NCBI GenBank assembly: GCA_002118135.1
Contig: BDIU01000146.1
Span: 310,001-374,000 of the forward strand
Direction: 5' to 3'
DNA: 64,000 nucleotides
Source of the DNA: Trebouxia sp. TZW2008
Taxonomy: Eukaryota > Chlorophyta > Trebouxiophyceae > Trebouxiales > Trebouxiaceae
How positions within the stretch are numbered: position 1 is the first letter of the stretch; every line of letters begins with the position of its first letter. The position numbers were made by a program, and so were the translations under genes. The notes under the pieces were generated by a model. It searched no databases, had not been told where the DNA came from, and was given only the letters and a program-made list of their open reading frames with translations. Positions 44,501 to 57,000 of the stretch are shown in pieces.

Positions 44501-47500
44501 TTAGATTTGTGTGTTCACCTCTACACTGAAGAAGAGCAAGTCCCTTAAGTCATCTTCTCCTATGTTGTCTGGCATGGGGTTCTCACCACCGTTCTTCAGG
44601 AACAGGGCTTGTTTGGCAGCAGGCAATTTGAACAGCCGCTGGCATAACAGCTTCAGCTTGCCAATTTCCATGGACCCTGCAACAAAAGCCTCCCTCCAGT
44701 TTAGCATCTGGCAGGCATGAGGTTCTCACCACCAATTTCCAGGAACAGGGCTTGTTCTGCAGCTGGCAGCTTGAACAGGCGTTGGTGGCCGCTTCAGCTT
44801 GCCAATCTCAATTAATCCTGCAGTAAGGATGCATCTGTGAACTTGACATGATACATCTATCTAGCTTGTTTTGCTGCAGGCAGCTTGAACAGCCGCTGGC
44901 ACAACAGCTTCAGCTTGCTAATCTCCATTGACCCTGCAACAAAAGCCTCGCTTCATATTAGTACTTGACAGGCATGGGCTTCTTGCGACTGTTCTTCAGA
45001 AACAGGGCTTGTTGAGCAGCAGGCAGCTTGAACAGGCACTGGCATGACAGCTGCACCTTGCCATTTTCCATTGATCCTGCAAACAAAGCCTTAGAATGTT
45101 CAGCTGAAGTAGGCTTGCAGGCACATGTGAAGAAGGCCAAACTCCTGCACCGAAGCTGTTACATGATCCCAGTAGAGTTTTGAAGCTGACAGCTACTAGC
45201 ACAGCGCTCTCAGCAGAAGACAGCGTGCGACGATAGAAAACCTCACCAGGGACCTTCTTGGTTTGCCTGCCCATTTTGTTGCCAGCAGACGGGGCCACAC
45301 AGGTCAGATGCACTTCAATCATGCTGGTAGTGAGGGCTGTTCCAGCCACAGCTGGGGCAATTGCCCCTGCCATAGGGCCGTACTGCTCTTGCAGGGCGTC
45401 CAGACGAGGGTGCAAAGCCTTAAAGGCAGCTGCTGCCTGGGGGTGGCCTTTCACTTCCGCAAGCTCACCTACAGGGGAACAGTGCAAAAAACCTTTGATA
45501 GTGGCAATTTCTTTCAATCTCATTCTGATATGGATGTTGATTTTATGCACTGGACGAGGTTGAGAGCCCTTAAGGGCAGCTGCTGCTTGAGATTTGCCGG
45601 TCAGCTCTTTACTCTCACCTGCAGGGTGTGGACGGAAATGCTTGCGTGCTGTCGCTTTGCCATCTGAGAGACGCTTATTGGGATGAAAGTGTGTCAAGGC
45701 ATCCGTTCTCTCTACTTCTCTTGGCACGGAAGACTTGGCTCTTGACGACACAACTGTTTCCTGGATTGTTGGTTGATCCAGTGCTAGAGCTCAAACAAAA
45801 CGAACCAATCGTTTTCCTGAGCAATCTGAAAAGTACACTGCCCAATGCACTTCATGCTGGCAGAAGCAAGGCTGAATGTCTGCTTATAATGCACAACAAA
45901 CTCATGTGTTTATGCTCATGCAAACATCTGTGCAAAAGAGCAATAAGCATGATGACAGAATCACATATCACAGTGCATGTGTCTTGTCTGGTCTGAAGTT
46001 GACAGACATCGCTCAGCAGAGCGTAATCACTTTCAGTTCAAGGAGCATACCGGGCAGCATCGGGTGTCAAGCATTCAATGAACCATGCAGCACTGGGCAT
46101 CAAATGCACAAGGCATCAGGCAGCACTGAGTATCACATGTCCAGTGCATCAGGAGGCATTGAGCTTCACATTCACAAGACATCCAGCAGTCTGCATACCC
46201 AGCACAGCTCGCAGGTATCGTAGCTCACAGTCCCGCCGCTCTCGCTGTCGCACTGCACTGCCATTTAGCATTGTCAGACCCTGGACTCTAGCAACTACCT
46301 GCAGCCACCTACCTGTGTTAACAGTACAAGCTGTGCTGACAACAAAAGAGTGCTGGTGTACAAGCTGCAGTGAGTGCTGGTATCAGTGATGCTGTCAGTG
46401 CTGTTGTCGCCAAGTCATTTCAGTTACATGCTTGCAATGAGGCTTCGTGACCCTGCTGCATCCATACAGAAGCAGTGAGCTGGCCCCAAACAAAACCAAA
46501 GCCATTTTGTGCCAAAGCAAATCAAGCCTGATGATGTTGTTGGAAGGGATGCAGGGAAAGTGCTAGTGCTGAGTGTCAGTGCTGTTATAGAGTTGCTGAT
46601 GTAATGTGCTGACCTCGTATCGGCCACCCCCTCTGGCATCATTGAGTATGGGGTTCCCAGACAGGCGCAGGTCAGTCAGGCAAGGCAACTGATTCAGGCT
46701 GTCCACATCTGTCCAGCTGCCCAGTTGATTGTCTCTCAGCAGGATGGTCTGAAGGTGCTTGAAGGCAGCTTTCCCTGCATGACAGATTGGCTGTGCATGT
46801 CGCCACTGTCAGCATCAGCCTAGAGGCACAGGCCAGTCAGGCCAAGCAGCACGTTCAGACTGTCCACATCTGTCCAACTGCCTAGTCAATTGTCCCTCAT
46901 CAAAATGATCTGAAGGTGCTGAAAGGCAGTAGCCCCTGCATGACATGTTGGCTGTGCTTGTCGCCACTGTCACTATCAATGCAGTTCTGTGCATGATGGT
47001 GCCTGTGTCCGTAGTCATCTTCAATTAAGGCAACGCTCTCTGCACAACAGCGTCGCTGTGCTTGTCGCCACTGCCAGCATCTGGTCAACGGCACAAGTTA
47101 GTCAGGCAAGGCGACTTATTCAGGCTGTCCACATCTGTCCAGCTGCCTTGTCAACTGTCCCTCAACAGGATTATCTGAAGCGCAACATTTCCTGCATCAC
47201 AGATTGGCTGTGCTTGTCACCATTGTCAGCATCAGCCGAAAGGCACAGATGAGGGCATTTAGATAAGGCAGGCGATTCAAACTATTCACATTTGCCAGAC
47301 ACTCCAGTTGATGTCCCTCAATCAGGCGCTCTCAAGGCGCTGGAATGCAGTGATACCTGCATTCTGTTGATGGGTAACAAAAAGCAACAAGTCTAGAGGC
47401 GCCTAACCCTGTGCCTATGGTCAAGGACTTCCCCTTCTGTGAGGCATGCTTGTCCGTAATGCAAGTTGCTTTTGTTCCTCAGGGTTGCATCCGAGCCTCT

Positions 47501-49026
47501 CCATCAGATTGCTGGCAAGGCATGCAGAACATCAAGTTGCATGCCAGGTTCAATGGTAAGGGAAGTCTCACCATGAGGTAATGTAACCTGTGGCAATTGG
47601 TTGTTACCAAGCCAAAGATGCTGCAGGCACGGAAGTTGAGACAGATGCATGACTTCCGCCCAGTCTGATATCTCATTGTCTTCTAGGTCTAACAGCTACG
47701 AGACAGGCAAACCGTCAGCTCAAAAGGGCGCTTTGTAAGAGGGCTCACATGCTTGAATTATGCATGGCTGCAAGAACTTCCTGCCAAATGGTACCAGTAA
47801 GCATACAGCATACAATGCTGACACAGACATGAAGCATATGATGTTGACACAGAAATCAATATGGTGGGTTCCAACAAACTTAAAGCATATAATGTTGACA
47901 TAACCATAAAGCATATGATGTTGACACAGAAACCAAGATGGTGGGTTCCAAGCACGTCTTGCAGAAAGGGGCTGACCTGCAGCTGGGGAAATGCTGGGCA
48001 TTCAGAGTTGAAGCCTGATAGCTGACTGATGTTGTTGTTGCACAGATGTAGCTCTTGCAGAGAAGGAACAGTTGCTTGTACCGACAGAATCTGCAGTAGC
48101 ACAATGGTCAACTTCATCAGACAATTGTATCATGCAGTTCAACGACAAGGTTTACTGCATCAGGCATGTGTCTCATGCAGCTGCTGCAGCACACTGAAGT
48201 GCTGTTCTGCAGCAATGAGCAGTCATCTGACCTGAGACCAGTTCAAGTGGCATCTGTTGAGCACCAGAGTGCGCAAAGTGTTGTTGACAGGCCAAGAGGC
48301 CAGGTTAGCTGGCTCAGGCATCGCCATCAAGTTTCTTGTCAAGTTGATACAGGCAAGACTAGGCAGAGCTGAGCCGAGTTGTATGACTGTCTGCCAGCCA
48401 GGGATCAGGTTGTCACTTAGGTCAAGCTCCTGAAGCTGTGGCACTGCTTCTCTCAGGTCAGCTTCGTTACCCTGCACATCATGCACTGTTTGCATATAGA
48501 TTTGTTGTGTCATGGTCAGTTTGCTTGTGATGTCAGCTATGGCATCAGCGCAAACAGCGGTGCTTACCGTGCCTGTGACCCCACAGTTGATCAAGGTGGC
48601 CTTCTGCAAAAGGTGTAGCTGAGACAGCTTTGCATGCGCTTTGTCCGCTCCAACGAGTTGCCATTTGATGTCTGTGTTCCGCAGCGATTTTGCCGCTTGG
48701 TCAGCGTTTTGTCCTGGTTGATCAGGCTGCAGATCTCGGTCATCATATCTATCTTGCAAGGCCGCGAGCACTGTGCGAGCCAATTTTGCTTCCGCGTTGA
48801 ACTTCTCCAATCGCAGGAATGAGCCTGCTCCCGGTGCCTGACAAACGAAGTACGATTGGCCGCCTGTAGCGCCATCGTTTTTGCCGCGAGTGGCATCGTC
48901 CCACTCCACGCCCACCCATACGCCTGTCTGGCCTTGCACCTCACCGACAAACTTGACAGTCGCTTTGTTGCTGCCAATCTGTACACGACTGCATACAGCT
49001 GGTGGTGCGTCCGCGGTGTGTGGCAT
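44501..49026 (-). CDS. TBCE: tubulin-folding cofactor E (531 aa, eight exons)
   Basis: The exons are complement(48568..49026), (48232..48471), (47977..48090), (47572..47695), (46614..46774), (46199..46298), (45247..45468) and (44501..44676). All phases agree, with a TAA stop. TBCE dissociates and assembles alpha/beta-tubulin dimers with cofactors C and D. The N-terminal CAP-Gly domain shows GVWVGVEWDD and GKNDGATGGQSYF. Leucine-rich repeats follow (LQELDLSDNLI, LQELHLCNNNI, LLDLEDNEIS, LRLSGNPILND), then GGGRYEVVARV and LTMLNGSAV. The C-terminal ubiquitin-like domain shows KLKLLCQRLFKLPAAKQA and LRDLLFFSVE. The length equals the animal and plant family (about 527 aa). Introns contain extra LRR-exon and ubiquitin-exon copies, none of which fits an intact reading. 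Confidence 0.92.
44720..45085 (-). repeat. three degenerate copies of the TBCE ubiquitin-like exon
   Basis: The true exon (44501..44676) is copied at about 44985-45078 (GSMENGKVQLSCQCLFKLPAAQQA, open to TAA), about 44865-44935 (GSMEISKLKLLCQRLFKLPAAKQA then TAG) and about 44735-44818 (GLIEIGKLKR, then frameshift). Each keeps the TGCAG acceptor. Confidence 0.85.
45469..45620 (-). repeat. copy of the start of TBCE exon 7
   Basis: ESKELTGKSQAAAALKGSQPR, preceded by a CTGCAGGTGAG acceptor context, mirrors ELAEVKGHPQAAAAFKALHPR of the true exon (start 45468). It lacks a matching downstream part. Confidence 0.7.
46800..47360 (-). repeat. three degenerate copies of the TBCE LRR exon 5
   Basis: The true exon (46614..46774, LGSWTDVDSLNQLPCLTDL) is echoed at about 46815-46945 (LGSWTDVDSLNVLLGL, broken by TGA), about 47080-47195 and about 47240-47360. 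Each is broken by stops, with decreasing similarity. Confidence 0.82.
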
Positions 49027-49978
49027 TTTGACGCAGCGTTAAAGCTGCATATGAAAAACCGCATATCAGGCAAAGTAGTGGAGCAATGCATGCACAATTT
49101 GGAAGTTTAGGAAGAAGTCATCATATCTGCAGTGCAGTCCTGCACTGGGCTGCGCACTAATTTGACTTGTGTGTTGCAAAGATATTACAACATGTCAAAC
49201 GACTGAAGTGATCAATGCCCACCAAAAAAATCAAATGTTGCCAATCTGTTGCAACTTTTACCACTTGACCTGAAAAATACATGACGGTTACAGTCAAAGG
49301 GTCCAGGTGTGTTCAATGGCAAATCCACTACGAGATTCACTAAGACATGCAGGCAAACACATTCAAGTGCTTCACTAACGCTGCTGGCTTGCCTCTGCCA
49401 CTCAGACAACATCAGTATGGTAACATTTGAACAGTCCATGCAGTGAGAGGAGCTGGTTTGACAATGTTGCCAGCCACCGTTTGCACAGCTGACATTGTTT
49501 GCCAAAGGTAGCAGGCATCATGCCTGAAGGTGTCTGATCACACGCTGTACAATTCATGTAGATCACTGCAGCTGGAGTCCTGGACCTCCCAAACTCTGCA
49601 TTGCACACAGACTTTTGATGACAGCTATTTAATGCACCAGCACGTGTGACAATTTCTGCTGACATGTCACAGCTGCTAATGCTTCCTGATGAGGGTCACA
49701 ATTGGACGCACATCATGCCAAGATGCAAGTAAGTGATGCATTTGCTAAAAGCTCTTGCGGTTGACGGTGCATATGCCTCATGAGACAGTGCAAGAGATGA
49801 GCAAGCAATAAGTCAGTACGTATCATATGATGTGTGCTGCATAACATGATAAGGCCATGCACTACAAGCACAGCAGCAACTGTTGAATGACATGCAACAC
49901 ACTGATCTGATGCGTCACAGCACACTTGTGACTGTGAGGACAACATGCAGCACGTCTGGTCCGATGCATTATGGCACA
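49027..49978. other. intergenic between two minus-strand genes
   Basis: A Cys-rich minus-strand frame (49402..49665) has no recognisable motif or splice borders. Nothing else is supportable. Confidence 0.3.
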
Positions 49979-51606
49979 TCAAAAGGCCATGGCATGCAGA
50001 TACACGTCTGGTCTGAAACCCACCTGCAAGTAACCACTGGAGATGGCAACAGCAATGAAAGCAAGTGGAATGATGAAGAAGCCTAGTCCAGCTATGATAG
50101 CAGCCTGGTTCTTGTTCTTGCTGGCACCAGTTCTGTCAGCATCGCCTTTTGTTTTGCTCTGATACTGCTGAGCCATGTACTCTGCTTTCTGGGCGTTACG
50201 TACAGGGGAGGTCGACTCTTGAGCGTCTTTTTGTCGCACCTCATTTGCCTCAAGAGCCTTAGTAATATCCTGTCCTGCATCAAAAAGTCACAAATGGATT
50301 TGTTTTGCTCTGATACTGCTGGACCATGTACTCCGATTAAGCTTGATCAAGTCAGCTGACTTCCAGCCTTGTCTATGATTTTTGGGGCAACAGAAGCCAT
50401 GTTGGGTGTGACAGTTGCCGAGAAAAGGAACCCCAAATGCAGCCTTAAATGTGCAGCGTGTTGGCTGCAAGGTGAGTTGGCGTGTATATCTGGCCTGGAT
50501 GGACAAGAATTGAGCCATCCACACCTGGCACATGTGTCAGAAGGTATGAAGGTGCTTGCTAGTGTTGTTATGCATGTCATGATGCATGCAAGGTGAGTGA
50601 GCTGACCTCCGGCGTTGTCTATGATTTCTTGGGCAACAGACGCCACATTGGGTGTGAAAGACAGTTCCACCTCTGGGTACCGCCTGTTGTTGATGGCACG
50701 CACCAGTGCCAGTTTGCTGGGCTTCTCTTTGAGAGACAACAGCTGGCTTTCATTGACAGGGTCAGAGACAGCCAGAACCTGCTGCCCCACCTTGATGCCT
50801 TCCTGCAGAGAAATAGATCACAGAATGCGAGCACCATCAATTGTACACATTTGGCTTGGAAAGGACTGTTTGGAGGCAGCTCAACAATTGTGTATGCTGC
50901 AAGTAAGGTTACAGATCCTCACTAGCGAGCAAGTTCCCAAAACGATGATGCTGAAGATGGTGTTGACGTCAAGGCTAGACTGCAAGAGTGAACATTACTG
51001 CTGCAGGCATGCATGATTTTCTGTTTTTCTGAGTGCACAGACTGGACCTGTGGCTTACACATCCTGGAAACATAAGCAGGCATGACATTATGCACAAGCA
51101 TGAGCTTGCAGGTGAAAAGGTTTGTATACCTTTTCTGAGATGCTGTCAGCAGCAACAGCAGACACGACCAGAATCTTGTTTCGCCCGTCCAACAGCTCGA
51201 CGAACCTCAGTTCTGTCGCTGCTGCTTCCCTCTGGAGCATTTTGCTGCAAAACGGTGTCAGACGTCAGTGTGTAAGCATCGTTTGCCCGAAGCCAGCTGC
51301 ATCTGCATCGTCAGTCGAGAGTATACTTGAAGCTGTTACCAACGCTGACGGCCTGTACAGCTGCCGATCTTGCTGCGTGGGCTGAGATGGCAAGATGCGC
51401 GGATCGTCTCCGCTGTTGTCGGGCTGCGACTGGCAGGACTCTTCCGGGCTGCGCTGAGGGGAACCGAGCGCCTGCGAGTCAGTGATTGGCAACTGAGCAA
51501 CGGCGTGCAAATACATGCGATGCCATGACATCGGCCATGTACCGGAAACATTCGCCTGTCTGCAGAGGCCCAAGGTGCCTGTAGGCAGGCAAGTCGAGAA
51601 AGCCAT
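49979..51606 (-). CDS. predicted plastid-targeted single-span membrane protein (286 aa, four exons)
   Basis: The exons are complement(51340..51606), (51130..51231), (50607..50802) and (49979..50274), phases 0, 0 and 1, with TGA. The first 90 residues are Ser/Gln-rich and low in acidic residues, like a transit peptide. A conserved-looking core follows: REAAATELRFVELLDGRN, LVVSAVAADSISEK, GIKVGQQVLAVSDPVN, LVRAINNRRYPEVELSF and QEIIDNAG. One hydrophobic span near the C-terminus (AAIIAGLGFFIIPLAFIAVA) comes after a basic KNKNQ. I recall similar plant thylakoid-type proteins only generally and give no name. Splicing after GYLQ at 50031 with another exon is possible. Degenerate copies of parts of exons 3 and 4 lie in the intron at 50285-50430. 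Confidence 0.7.
50285..50430 (-). repeat. copies of exon 3 and exon 4 pieces in the intron between them
   Basis: TPNMASVAPKIIDKAG (about 50365-50412) copies TPNVASVAQEIIDNAG of exon 3. The stretch encoding GPAVSEQNK (about 50300-50335) copies MAQQYQSKTK of exon 4. Confidence 0.75.
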
Positions 51607-51891
51607 GGCTGATCAAGGTTACTTTAAGCGAGAAAGCTGCACAGGGATGAATGGCGTAGGCTCAGAGATGTAATCTGTGAATGCGCGACGGTGTAAGTCT
51701 GTTTGACTGACTGGAACCGCGATCGACCAGAGATCTCCTACGTCTGGCTCTGTAAACCTGAAGATGATGGGGATTCTGACCTGAAACGGCACATCTGCTA
51801 CAGGCGTTATGCGTTACCGTCGCAGGATGCCGCACAGGACTCAACTCAACCACTGCTTCCCCGCTCAGGAGCAAGATCAGTCGAAGGCAAG
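51607..51891. promoter_or_regulatory. 285-bp divergent promoter region (membrane protein / CFAP299)
   Basis: The two start codons face away from each other across 285 bp. No recognisable core element is seen. Confidence 0.45.
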
Positions 51892-53482
51892 ATGGAAGAT
51901 GACAACGAGTTGGCTGGGTCTGGCATTGACCCCATTGCTGAGCAGTTTGAGACGTAAGCAGAAGCCTCACACAGGCAAAGCTATTGACTACGATGTTTCC
52001 GTTCTTGCTCACCTTATTCGTTTTCACGCCAGGTACGAAGAGTATCTAGACAAGCAAATCACAGCAGCTGACATATTCTACTTGGAAGACGTCTCCCTCG
52101 CGCGGCAGCTTGTGGAGCTAGGGTGCGTTGACAAAATATGGCCCATGTGTCTCTAAAGAAGCTAGTGCAGTAAAGCCATCTCTTGGTTCAGGTATCATGG
52201 TAACGGAGAAGTCATCAGACGTGAGGAGTTTGCGCAACGCAAACAAGCAACAGACGAAATCAAGCTCGCGCGCCTGAACACAAAAGCCAAGCGTTTAGCC
52301 AGCTCAGGGAAAAGGTTTGATGGGCTACCAGTGCTGCAGGTCAGACAGGCTACAACTTTCACACTTCTGGAATGTGCTGAACGCCACTGCATTCATGCAT
52401 GTTCTTGAGGGCTCAGCTTGTCCAGCTGGAAGGCAGTCTGCTGAAGTTCACAGCATGTTCTGCTATTTTGCTGTATGTGTATTGCGTCTAGCAAAGATGT
52501 TACATTTGATTGTGTTTGATGTGCCCATCATCATTAAACAGCAGGGCGCTGGCTTGCACACAAAGCCTCTGCCATGGCAGGAGCGCATGGATTTGTGATT
52601 GATCTACATTACCATTGAAGGGCATTGATGTATGCAGTCATCACGACAGCTTCATGGGGTCAGCTGCTTGCTCTTCACTGACATATGCCACAGCACTGCC
52701 TGCAGTGTAGGCACTGCAGCAAAGGGAGGAGTCAGTGCGCAATGGCAAGCTGACGACCATCATATTCATCAGGGATAAGAATGCAAAAGGACAGGAGGTC
52801 TCTGGATACATTGATTATGGCCACAGGCAGGTAGCATCGGCTTTGTGTTTTTGCTTCAAACAGCACACTGTAGTTTCCTCAACAGCCGTGCCATTGCATG
52901 CTCATGTTATCTGTGCTGCTGACTGCGGTCACATCATCTTGGACTGGCCCACACCTGTCAAGTACAAGAGCCAACATAACGTCCTAGAGCATGACCTATG
53001 TGACACATAAGAGGAAGTTCCCGATGTCCTTAGCTCATGTGTCTGCAGGTTGAAAGCTGAGCAGATGGAAGCAGTGTTTGAACGGAAAAAGCGCTTGCTT
53101 CCTAGACCAACAGATTTGTCGTTTTACAACTGGGATACCCAAATGTCAACCTCAAATGCTACAGCAAACTTCCAGGTGAGCAACTCAAAGACGCTGTGTC
53201 AAACCTGCTGCAATTTATGCATCCATACAAGCACTTCACCAATGCCCGACTATGACGTTGTCAGAAGACGATGCAGCATGTAAGGTCATATGCCACAATG
53301 TTACTGTGCAGGTGATTGCTGAGAACGAGAAGGGTCTCTTGTTCAAGAACAAGCGGGATCGCAAAGTGATCAATGTAGACCCCAAAGCTGTCCCTGGTGA
53401 CAACTCCACAAGGACTGAGCTGCAGACAGATGAGTACATTCAAGCAGTCATATATGACCACGTCACGCGCAGGAGAGCATGA
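51892..53482 (+). CDS. CFAP299: cilia- and flagella-associated protein CFAP299 (237 aa, six exons)
   Basis: The exons are 51892..51953, 52033..52122, 52192..52339, 52711..52826, 53049..53175 and 53312..53482, with TGA. The protein is colinear with the animal protein (about 233 aa): [117 protein letters not shown] and [11 protein letters not shown] at the end. Its presence means the organism builds motile cilia at some stage. The fourth intron needs a GC donor (CACAG|GCAGGT) to keep phase; using the GT four bases downstream gives an immediate stop. Confidence 0.95.
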
Positions 53483-54031
53483 TAAGTCCAGACTTGCCAC
53501 TTGCAAATGCTACACTCAACCCCGCTCAGCCTTTTGTCAGCAATACACTGTCAGGCAGTTTGTGCTGCATAGGCAGTAGCAAGCATTGCTGGCTGACCTT
53601 ATCTGCATGCGTCCTGGTCTGCACAATCTATCATGCTCACACAAATTTCAGTGACTTGTAATCAATTCAGGCTTGATGTAACTGATCAGCAGCAGGACCA
53701 TCTCAAATCCAAGATAAGTCTCGCAAGCAGTCATGATGCTGGATTTGAAGCTGAGAGCATGTGCACCTATTGCATAATAGAAGTTTGCCATGCATCACTT
53801 CATTTAGCAAGCTATCCACTCTGCTGACTTATAAACCCTGGTATGGCTGGAGCATATGAATGGTATCTGCCTAAGTGTAACAGGGTAGCACATAAGCTAG
53901 TGAATCTAGCCTGGTGGCATTAAGAGGTTACGTGTCGTTCTGTACCACTAAGCTCATGAATCTATGAAATCATCGAATAAATAGAATTGGGCTGGAACTC
54001 CCTTTTGGTTGGCATCGTGTTGAGACCCATG
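53483..54031. other. convergent intergenic region
   Basis: This is the 3' ends of CFAP299 (+) and the ADP-ribosyltransferase (-). Apart from the TGTAA candidate no feature is seen. Confidence 0.35.
53657..53661 (+). terminator. candidate TGTAA polyadenylation signal of CFAP299
   Basis: TGTAA, the usual chlorophyte signal, lies 175 bp after the stop codon, a normal 3' UTR distance. Confidence 0.4.
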
Positions 54032-57000
54032 TCAGGAATCCCACTGAGGAAGTGTAAGTTGGTCTGCAATGGCACATGATGGCAGGTCCCTGTCGCTGCT
54101 GTACACAAAGAAATACCGTGCAACGATGGCGTCATGGTTTTTGACGACATGTATGCTATGGCTGGGCAGGTTGTCGATCTTTTCGGCAACCTCCACTAAA
54201 GCCAGACAGCTTGCTGTAGGCCCAAAGATGCTAGCTCTGTACCCATGACAGCTTGGTGCACTGTTAGCAACCATGGCATGGTAAGCCCGATTTCTGCAAT
54301 ACGATATACTTGTGCTTGCCTGCACAGCACAGCTCGTTTCAGGCTGCTGGCATTAACATTCCAATCACAAGGCTATTGATTTGGGGCATAGAACACTTTG
54401 CCTCCCTCACATCTATAGCCTTGTGCCATCTTGTTGTACAGATAGTATAAGTTGGCTGCAGGCCATTCTTTGTACCCCCACATGTGTTGGTACTCATTGT
54501 AAGGCTGTGGATAGGTGTCCAGTTGCTGCGTCATACAATTCAGCAGACACAATCACATGATGTGCAGCCTTCAGGCTGTACAGACCAAAATTTGCAAGAA
54601 CAGGCGCATGTGACCTGTCAAAGCAGGCAAAGCATGACTTGCAGCATCAGAGGTTGAACAGATACACAGACAGCACAAAAACATGCGCAGACAATAGGAT
54701 AATGTAGCCTACATTGTTTGCAGTGTAGACGCCAGCGCCATATGCAGCTCCAGCTGTCATAAACTCAGTGTTGCTGAAGTTTTGAAGGCAGGTACGCATG
54801 ATTGAATGCCAATTCATGAAAGCTGACCCATGGAACAGATGTCTGCTGCCATGCTGCTGCTTGAGCTTTTGAAATGCCAGCTCGCGCTCAAAGGTGTTTG
54901 TGAATAGCTTGAACTGACGACCTGCGCTCAAACAACAGAGTGGTTTTGGCAGCAAGCCAATCGATTGATCATCAGCATCGTTGTCACTGACACGCATTCT
55001 GGTGAGGGTCTATGACATAACTTGGTGCATACAGAAGCAATGAAAGGGCGGTCCAAAGCTTCTGAATGCACCTAGCAGCGTCAGGCAATGTCACAAGCGC
55101 GCATGAAAATGATGATGACGATGATGATGCCACAAGAAACTGGCAAATCTGGTCAACAGATGGGCAACAATCAATACGGGAGCAGCAATTCCAGCGTGGC
55201 AAGCATTGCTGTCTGAGCACCAGGACCATGCAGAATACCACTCAGGGAAGTCGATGTCAATTCTGAGTGGCACTGGCATTGCTGAGGGTATGAGAGGCTC
55301 ATTCAACACTACGGCTGTCAAGGCTTAGATCACATGCGCCAAAACAGGTCGTATGGCTTAAGCAGGTAAGGCCGCTGGGTTAGCTCGATCAGGCTGTTTT
55401 GCAGCACACAGTGCTGAACACGACGTAACAAATTTTCAGCACTTTGTCTGGCACTTAAGCTGTTGTGCAACAAACTGTGCTGAATATTGCGCGACAAACC
55501 TTCAGCGGATCATCTGGCAGTTGAGCAGACAAGACTGCTGCGCTAATCTGAATCAAGGTGTTGCTGCAGCAAAGCCTGCCAAATGCTATCTTGGAATGGA
55601 GTGTTTATGGTTCATGGTGTGCACAGCACAGATACTAAGTAGACATGTACGTCAGTGTCATGGTGTGAGCAAAGAATGTGCTCACACCATGACACTGACG
55701 TGCATTTCACAGTCACACTGACGTAGAGTCACTCAGTAGACATGTACAGTCATTTCTGTCTGTAAGGACACTTGACGTAGGGACATTCTCAGTGCAAAAC
55801 CAATACTATTCGTAATCCATCATGGCATTCTGACTGCAGTGGCACCTCTGAATAAGGACAATTCGATACTATGTTTTCGCTCAAACAATCGTTAATAAAA
55901 GAAGTCACTGTACATCAGTAACATGGTGTGAGCAGTGAAACGTCACTGATGGCATACCTCCCATGCCTGGGATCTGTGCAGAAACATCCAGCTCCACGAC
56001 ATGACCTCGGCATGTTGACAGAATCCAGCGTACCTGCAGTCATTGATAAGCTTGTAGACATCTGCATGCATAATGAATTCTGACATGATGACATTGTTTG
56101 TACAATCCTCTGTTCTCTCCGCTATTGTGTTGTGCTTGCACACAATACCAGTCCCAAGGCAATCATGTTCAGCAACACATGATTGATGAAACAATGATTG
56201 ACCACCGACCATGTGATGCTTGTACGAAGAAGCAAGCATCTCTGAGACTGTCAGAGAAGTGAGAACGTGATGCTAAGCGTTTGTGCTCAAACCATATTGT
56301 CCGCCGCATATGTGTTTATTGAGATGGATCTGGGCTCAATAGCCCATGTGCATGCAGGCAGTACATGGCTGATGAGTAACAAACCAGCTGTCTGGCAGAT
56401 TGTGCTAGTCATTGACACTTAGGCCGTGGCAGCAGCTTCAACCAAGCAAGGCGACGTACTAGCTTCAACAAAGCAAGGCGACGTACCAGTCTGTAGGCAT
56501 GCGGATGATTCTGGTCCAGGAAGGCTTTCAGATCTTTGGCTGCAGCCATACTGCCGACAGACGGCAGCCCATACAGCACCTGCAGTCAAGCAACAAGTGA
56601 TGAATCATGCTTGCACAAGACCTGAGCAGTTTTTAATCAGCATGATTCTGTGCTGCCTATGCTCGCATAATGATGCCAAACAGCGTGAGCTTTACTCATT
56701 CCCACATTTTGCAGTCCCCTTGCAACCGGTGCATTCAGCAACAAGACGTCATTAACCCAAGTTTTCTTTTGAGATGCATGACAGCTCAAAAGACGCGTTG
56801 GCCTAACAGAGCAAGACTTGTGCCACAAATAACTAGTAAGTGCTGAAACATGCATATTTTATGATGTATATTACTTGATGCACAGCAGCAGATTCACCTC
56901 CTGTAGAACTGGCCAGTTGATGCGCATTGTGTTGTCTGGCTCTGTGGCCTGTTGTGTGTCAGTCACAAAGTCGCTGGGAGGATTTGGGCAAGCGAAAAAG

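Noticed and set aside
46424..46642. Small minus-strand ORF in TBCE intron
   Set aside because: It is read-through of the end of exon 5 into the intron.
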